Shown in pieces: positions 60,208 through 64,000 of a stretch of 64,000 bases of DNA. Under the pieces are notes generated by a model, which did not search any database, was not told where the DNA came from, and saw nothing but the letters and a program-made list of their open reading frames with translations. Within the stretch, counting starts at the first letter, position 1. Each line of letters starts with the position of its first letter. The DNA is from Lachnospiraceae bacterium MD308 (GTDB lineage Bacteria; Bacillota; Clostridia; Lachnospirales; Lachnospiraceae). The DNA lies in the NCBI GenBank assembly GCA_000403475.2, contig KE159796.1:467736-531735 (forward strand), read 5' to 3'. A program made the position numbers and the translations under genes.

Positions 60208-61569
60208 ATGGCATTTGACAGCTTGACCGAAAAACTTCAAAATGTATTTAAAAATTTAAGAAGCAAGGGGCGGCTTACGGAAGATGATGTGAAGGAAGCC
60301 CTGAAAGAGATTAAGAGGGCGCTGCTGGCAGCAGATGTCAATTTTAAAGTCGTGAAAGACTTTATTAAGAATGTACAGGAGAGGGCTGTCGGACAGGATG
60401 TGATGAACGGCTTGAATCCCGGTCAGATGGTAATTAAGATCGTGAATGAGGAGCTTATAAAGCTTATGGGTTCCGAGACGACAGAGATTAAGCTTCAGCC
60501 GGGAAGCGCTATCACAGTAATTTTGATGGCGGGCCTTCAGGGTGCAGGTAAGACGACCACCACTGCGAAGCTTGCAGGGAAATATAAGCTTAAAGGGAAG
60601 AAGCCGCTTTTGGTAGCGTGTGACGTATACCGTCCGGCTGCGATTAAGCAGTTACAGGTGAATGGTGAGAAGCAGGGCGTGGAAGTATTTGCGATGGGCG
60701 AGAACCATAAGCCTGCCAATATAGTGAAAGCATCTTTAGAACACGCCCATAAGAATGGCAACAATATCGTAATTCTGGATACAGCAGGACGACTTCACAT
60801 CGATGAGGATATGATGGCGGAGCTTCAGGAGATCAAGGAGGCTGTGGAAGTTCATCAGACACTTCTTGTTATTGATGCTATGACCGGACAAGATGCGGTG
60901 AATGTGGCAAAAGAGTTCAATGAGAAGGTAGGGGTCGACGGCGTTATCGTCACAAAGCTTGACGGTGATACGAGAGGCGGTGCGGCGCTTTCTGTAAAGG
61001 CGGTGACCGGCAAGCCGATTCTGTATGTGGGTATGGGAGAAAAGCTTTCTGACTTAGAGCAGTTCCATCCGGACCGTATGGCGTCCAGGATTCTGGGTAT
61101 GGGAGATGTGCTTACATTAATCGAAAAGGCCGAGGCTGAGATTGATGAAGAGAAAGCGAAGGAGATGTCGAAGAAGCTTAAGAAAGCGCAGTTCGACTTT
61201 GAAGATTACTTAGAGAGTATTTCTCAGATGAAGAAGATGGGCGGCCTTAGCAGTTTTATGAGTATGCTTCCCGGTATGGGTATGGGAGGAATCCCGGGCA
61301 TGGGGAAGATGAAGGGGCTTGATGAGAATGAGACGGAGCAGGCTGAAAAGCGTATGGCGCGCATGGAGGCGATCATCTACTCTATGACGATTGATGAGAG
61401 AAGGAATCCGGAGCTTCTAAACCCTTCGAGAAAACACAGGATTGCCAGAGGTGCGGGCGTAGATATCAGTGAAGTGAACCGCATGGTGAAGCAGTTTAAT
61501 GAGATGAAAAAGTTTATGAAGATGATGGGCAAAGGCGGCAGGAAAGGGAAGTTTAAGATGCCCTTTTAA
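60208..61569 (+). CDS. ffh: Signal recognition particle protein Ffh
   Basis: A 453-residue GTPase. N domain, G domain with GLQGAGKTTT, DVYRPAA, DTAGRLH, TKLDGDTRGG, and a Met-rich M domain (FEDYLESISQMKKMGG...MLPGMGMGGIPGMG, NEMKKFMKMMGKG) that binds 4.5S RNA and signal sequences. It targets nascent membrane proteins to SecYEG. Second gene of the operon. Confidence 0.97.
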   Translation: MAFDSLTEKLQNVFKNLRSKGRLTEDDVKEALKEIKRALLAADVNFKVVKDFIKNVQERAVGQDVMNGLNPGQMVIKIVNEELIKLMGSETTEIKLQPGSAITVILMAGLQGAGKTTTTAKLAGKYKLKGKKPLLVACDVYRPAAIKQLQVNGEKQGVEVFAMGENHKPANIVKASLEHAHKNGNNIVILDTAGRLHIDEDMMAELQEIKEAVEVHQTLLVIDAMTGQDAVNVAKEFNEKVGVDGVIVTKLDGDTRGGAALSVKAVTGKPILYVGMGEKLSDLEQFHPDRMASRILGMGDVLTLIEKAEAEIDEEKAKEMSKKLKKAQFDFEDYLESISQMKKMGGLSSFMSMLPGMGMGGIPGMGKMKGLDENETEQAEKRMARMEAIIYSMTIDERRNPELLNPSRKHRIARGAGVDISEVNRMVKQFNEMKKFMKMMGKGGRKGKFKMPF

Positions 61570-61640
61570 GATGGTTATACCGCAGTAACATGCGTTATAT
61601 ACAATATATATTTTTGTTAAATTCATGGAGGTGAAAGAAA

Positions 61641-61886
61641 ATGGCAGTAAAAATCAGATTAAGAAGAATGGGACAGAAGAAGGCTCCTTTCTATAGAATC
61701 ATCGTAGCAGACTCCAGATCACCAAGAGATGGTAAGTTTATCGATGAGATTGGAACCTATGATCCGAATTGTGAGCCGAGCGCTATTTCAGTAGATGAGG
61801 AAGCAGCTAAGAAGTGGCTCAATACAGGTGCGCAGCCGACAGAGACAGTCAGCAAGATTTTCAAGGTGGCAGGCATCGAAAAATAG
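61641..61886 (+). CDS. rpsP: 30S ribosomal protein S16
   Basis: An 81-residue protein, [42 protein letters not shown], standard S16. GGAGG precedes the ATG. Same operon. Confidence 0.97.
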   Translation: MAVKIRLRRMGQKKAPFYRIIVADSRSPRDGKFIDEIGTYDPNCEPSAISVDEEAAKKWLNTGAQPTETVSKIFKVAGIEK

Positions 61887-61914
61887 GTAGTATTATGCCC
61901 CGGAGGTATATAAT

Positions 61915-62145
61915 ATGAAAGAACTGGTAGAAGTGATTACAAAGGCTTTGGTTGATTCACCCGACGAAGTGGTTGTGACAGAGCGCGAGGATAAGAAGAC
62001 TACTGTCTTAGAAGTCCGCGTAGCTGAGTCAGATATGGGAAAAGTTATCGGGAAGCAGGGTCGCATTGCGAAAGCAATCCGTTCAGTTGTGAAAGCTGCT
62101 GCTGCAAAGGAAGATAAAAAAGTCGTTGTAGACATTATGGATTAA
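61915..62145 (+). CDS. khpA: KH-domain RNA-binding protein
   Basis: A 76-residue protein with a single KH domain ([30 protein letters not shown], GKxG-type loop). KhpA/YlqC binds RNA with KhpB in Gram-positive bacteria. The position between rpsP and rimM is the normal one. GGAGG precedes the ATG. Confidence 0.94.
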   Translation: MKELVEVITKALVDSPDEVVVTEREDKKTTVLEVRVAESDMGKVIGKQGRIAKAIRSVVKAAAAKEDKKVVVDIMD

Positions 62146-62160
62146 TAGGTTGATGATAAT

Positions 62161-62194
62161 TGGAGACAGGCCAGGACAATACGGCCTGTCTCTC
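62161..62194 (+). promoter_or_regulatory. Hairpin between khpA and rimM
   Basis: GAGACAGGCC and GGCCTGTCTC form a strong stem (62162-62192). Only CTCGTTC follows, so it is probably a processing or partial attenuation structure rather than a full terminator. Confidence 0.55.
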
Positions 62195-62230
62195 GTTCAT
62201 CAGCGAAAAATAAGGAGACGTAATATAGCT

Positions 62231-62740
62231 ATGGAAGATATGCTGCAAGTGGGGGTGATTACCTCTACGCATGGAGTGCGGGGAGAAGTAAAGGTGTTTC
62301 CTACGACAGATGATCCGGCACGCTTTCAGAAGGCGCAGAAATTGACGCTTGATACGGGTAAGGAAAAATTGCTCCTGACAGTTCAGAATGTGAAGTTTTT
62401 TAAACAGTTTGTCATTCTGAAATTCGAGGGGATTGATAATATAAATGATATTGAAAAATACAAAAGATGTCCGTTGCTTGTGAGCCGGGAGGATGCGGTT
62501 TCTCTTGGGGAGGACGAATATTTTATTGCCGATCTGATTGGGCTTACGGTAGTGACAGAGGACGGAGAAGCGTTTGGAACACTGACAGATGTGATAGAGA
62601 CAGGTGCCAATGATGTTTATGTGATTGACAGCATGAAACATGGTGAAGTGCTTGTCCCGGCGATTAAAGAATGTATTCTGTCGGTGGATATCGGTGCGGG
62701 CAGGATAATGGTTCATCTGATGGACGGACTTATCTCTTAA
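62231..62740 (+). CDS. rimM: Ribosome maturation factor RimM
   Basis: A 169-residue protein: [29 protein letters not shown] at the start, and the PRC-barrel part with [12 protein letters not shown]...GANDVYVI...[24 protein letters not shown]. It helps S19 assembly into the 30S head. ATG 62231 is preferred (AAGGAGA upstream) over the frame's earlier ATG, which lies before the hairpin. Confidence 0.95.
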   Translation: MEDMLQVGVITSTHGVRGEVKVFPTTDDPARFQKAQKLTLDTGKEKLLLTVQNVKFFKQFVILKFEGIDNINDIEKYKRCPLLVSREDAVSLGEDEYFIADLIGLTVVTEDGEAFGTLTDVIETGANDVYVIDSMKHGEVLVPAIKECILSVDIGAGRIMVHLMDGLIS

Positions 62741-62772
62741 ATATAAAAACAGATTTTGGATGGGTGGAGTAC

Positions 62773-63573
62773 ATGAAGTTTTATATTATGACTTTATTTC
62801 CGGACATGGTTATGGACGGGCTGAACACCAGTATTATAGGGCGGGCTGTCGATAAAGGGCTTTTGTCTGTCGAGGCGGTTAATATTCGGGATTATGCGTT
62901 TAACAAACATAATAGTGTGGACGATTATCCTTATGGGGGCGGCGCAGGGATGCTGATGCAGGCAGAGCCGGTTTATCAGTGTTATAAGGCTGTGGAAGAG
63001 AAGATATGCCCTGGACAGAATAAGACGGAGCAGGAGAAGGGTGAGGAGGACAAAAAACGAAAGCAGGCGAGGGTTGTCTACCTCTCTCCCCAGGGGCGGA
63101 CTTTTTGCCAGTCTATGGCGGAGGAATTCGCCAAAGAGGAGGAGTTAATCTTGCTTTGCGGACATTATGAAGGAATTGATGAGCGTGTCCTTGAAGAGAT
63201 TGTTACGGATTATGTATCTATTGGGGATTTCGTATTGACAGGGGGAGAACTTCCGGCGATGATGATGGTGGATGCAATCGCAAGGCTGGTGCCTGGAGTG
63301 CTTCACAACGATGTGTCGGCGGAATTTGAAAGTTTTCAGGATTATCTGTTAGAGTATCCGCAGTATTCAAGGCCAGAAGTATGGCATGAAAAGAAAGTGC
63401 CGGGAATATTGCTTTCCGGGCATCATGCCAATGTAGAAAAATGGCGGCGTGAGCAGTCTGTCATCCGCACCGCAAAGAATCGGCCGGATCTTCTTGAGAA
63501 GGCGGCTCTTACAGATGCGGAACGGAGATTGGCAGAAAGTGTGATGGACGAGGAGAAAAAGGACTGGAGGTGA
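62773..63573 (+). CDS. trmD: tRNA (guanine-N1)-methyltransferase
   Basis: A 266-residue TrmD: MKFYIMTLFPDMV, DDYPYGGGAGMLMQAEP, LLCGHYEGIDERVLE, SIGDFVLTGGELPAMMMVDAIARLVPGVL. It methylates G37 next to the anticodon. A charged insert (about residues 78-98, NKTEQEKGEEDKKRKQ) extends the usual loop. ATG 62773 follows GGTGGAG closely. Confidence 0.96.
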   Translation: MKFYIMTLFPDMVMDGLNTSIIGRAVDKGLLSVEAVNIRDYAFNKHNSVDDYPYGGGAGMLMQAEPVYQCYKAVEEKICPGQNKTEQEKGEEDKKRKQARVVYLSPQGRTFCQSMAEEFAKEEELILLCGHYEGIDERVLEEIVTDYVSIGDFVLTGGELPAMMMVDAIARLVPGVLHNDVSAEFESFQDYLLEYPQYSRPEVWHEKKVPGILLSGHHANVEKWRREQSVIRTAKNRPDLLEKAALTDAERRLAESVMDEEKKDWR

Positions 63574-63577
63574 CGTG

Positions 63578-64000
63578 GTGGACAGGAAAGAACACGGAGG
63601 AAAGACAAATGCAGTATCGGCTTCTTATGCACAGGCAATCAGCAGTACTTACCATAAGATTATGCGTGTAGACCTTGCCAGGGACCGCTATGAAGTAGTG
63701 AAGATGAAGCCGGAGGACAGAATATTCGGCTATGGCACTGACAGCTTCGCCAGCTGGCTGGGGCAGTTTATCTACAACGGGGGTATTCATCCGGATGATA
63801 TGAACAATTTTATATCGTTCACCCGGTCGAACCATTTAAAAAGTGCTTTAGAGCCGGGAGGAAAGACGCTTAGCTGCTGCTATAGGAGACGTTCCGGAAA
63901 TGATTACCGCTGGAATTTGATGGAAGTGGTGCCGGATACCGCAGAGGATAGTCCCTACATATTTTTGTATATAAAGGATATCCACGATATTTTACACGAG
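63578..64000 (+). CDS. N-terminal part of a probable PAS-domain signalling protein (runs off the window)
   Basis: 141 codons from GTG 63578 to the edge, with GGAGG seven bases upstream and a second GTG three bases earlier. After a short tail the sequence reads YHKIMRVDLARDRYEVVKMKPEDRIFGYGTDSFASWLGQFIYNGGIHPDDMNNFISFTRSNHL... and ends PYIFLYIKDIHDI. This resembles the sensor (PAS-like) segment found before GGDEF domains in Lachnospiraceae. The output domain is outside the window, so diguanylate cyclase activity is only a guess. Confidence 0.55.
   Translation, partial: MDRKEHGGKTNAVSASYAQAISSTYHKIMRVDLARDRYEVVKMKPEDRIFGYGTDSFASWLGQFIYNGGIHPDDMNNFISFTRSNHLKSALEPGGKTLSCCYRRRSGNDYRWNLMEVVPDTAEDSPYIFLYIKDIHDILHE

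Overview
The window reads as a spore-forming, Gram-positive gut-type Firmicute, most likely a Lachnospiraceae. This is inferred from strong GGAGG ribosome-binding sites, a SpoVAF/GerA-type germination protein, a high-cysteine coat-like protein, the infC-rpmI-rplT and ylxM-ffh-rpsP-khpA-rimM-trmD gene orders, and BspA-like repeat proteins. No rRNA, tRNA or CRISPR array was recognised.

Bases 1 to about 27,200 are the right-hand part of a large integrative mobile element; its left end is outside the window. It is visibly more GC-rich than the chromosome that follows, except for the AT-rich xis/int pair at its end. It carries a near-complete replication kit: divergent SSB, beta clamp, Gp157-like protein, NAD-dependent DNA ligase (frameshifted), CHC2 zinc-finger primase-like protein, DnaE polymerase, RecD2-like helicase and ParB. 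It also has its own sigma-70 factor, a nucleotidase/guanylate-kinase fusion, an LPD1/HExxH polyvalent-type protein, a class B sortase, and its own SecY with a 46-residue SecE. Most of these genes are single transcription units, each followed by its own hairpin terminator. Many share a similar leader (TTYCTT-like, 16 nt, CAWATT, about 42 nt, ATG). Two clear cases and two weaker ones have a hairpin between the Shine-Dalgarno sequence and the start codon. The element ends with a Tn916-type excisionase and a tyrosine integrase.

Bases 27,400 to 40,270 are ordinary chromosome: alanine symporter, dUTPase, spore germination protein, MATE pump, LysR regulator, B3/B4 protein, translation factor operon (infC with an ATT start and an attenuator-like leader), luxS, histidine phosphatase, trpS and a membrane protein.

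Bases 40,280 to 48,000 are an AT-rich accessory island. It contains a LytTR response regulator, a GHKL sensor kinase, a 45-residue lanthipeptide-like precursor ending in CC, and a LanM synthetase gene cut in two by a highly structured miniature transposable element. A second operon follows, with a secreted protein and two near-identical 202/203-residue proteins. Both operons start at promoters with the same pair of GGAC repeats 21 bp apart and a TATAAT exactly 33 bp after the second repeat, so the regulator probably controls itself and the second operon.

Bases 48,100 to 57,000 hold an ABC-F ATPase, a patatin-like lipase, an NSS transporter, a YefM-YoeB pair, and a cluster of secreted proteins with an FN3-like region and CxxC motifs. 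That cluster has been broken by an IS30-type remnant, and a 44-bp relative of the lanM miniature element sits next to it. From 57,000 to the end are truA (catalytic Asp replaced by Glu), three probable spore-related small genes, a J-domain protein, the SRP/ribosome-maturation operon, and the start of a probable PAS-type signalling protein.
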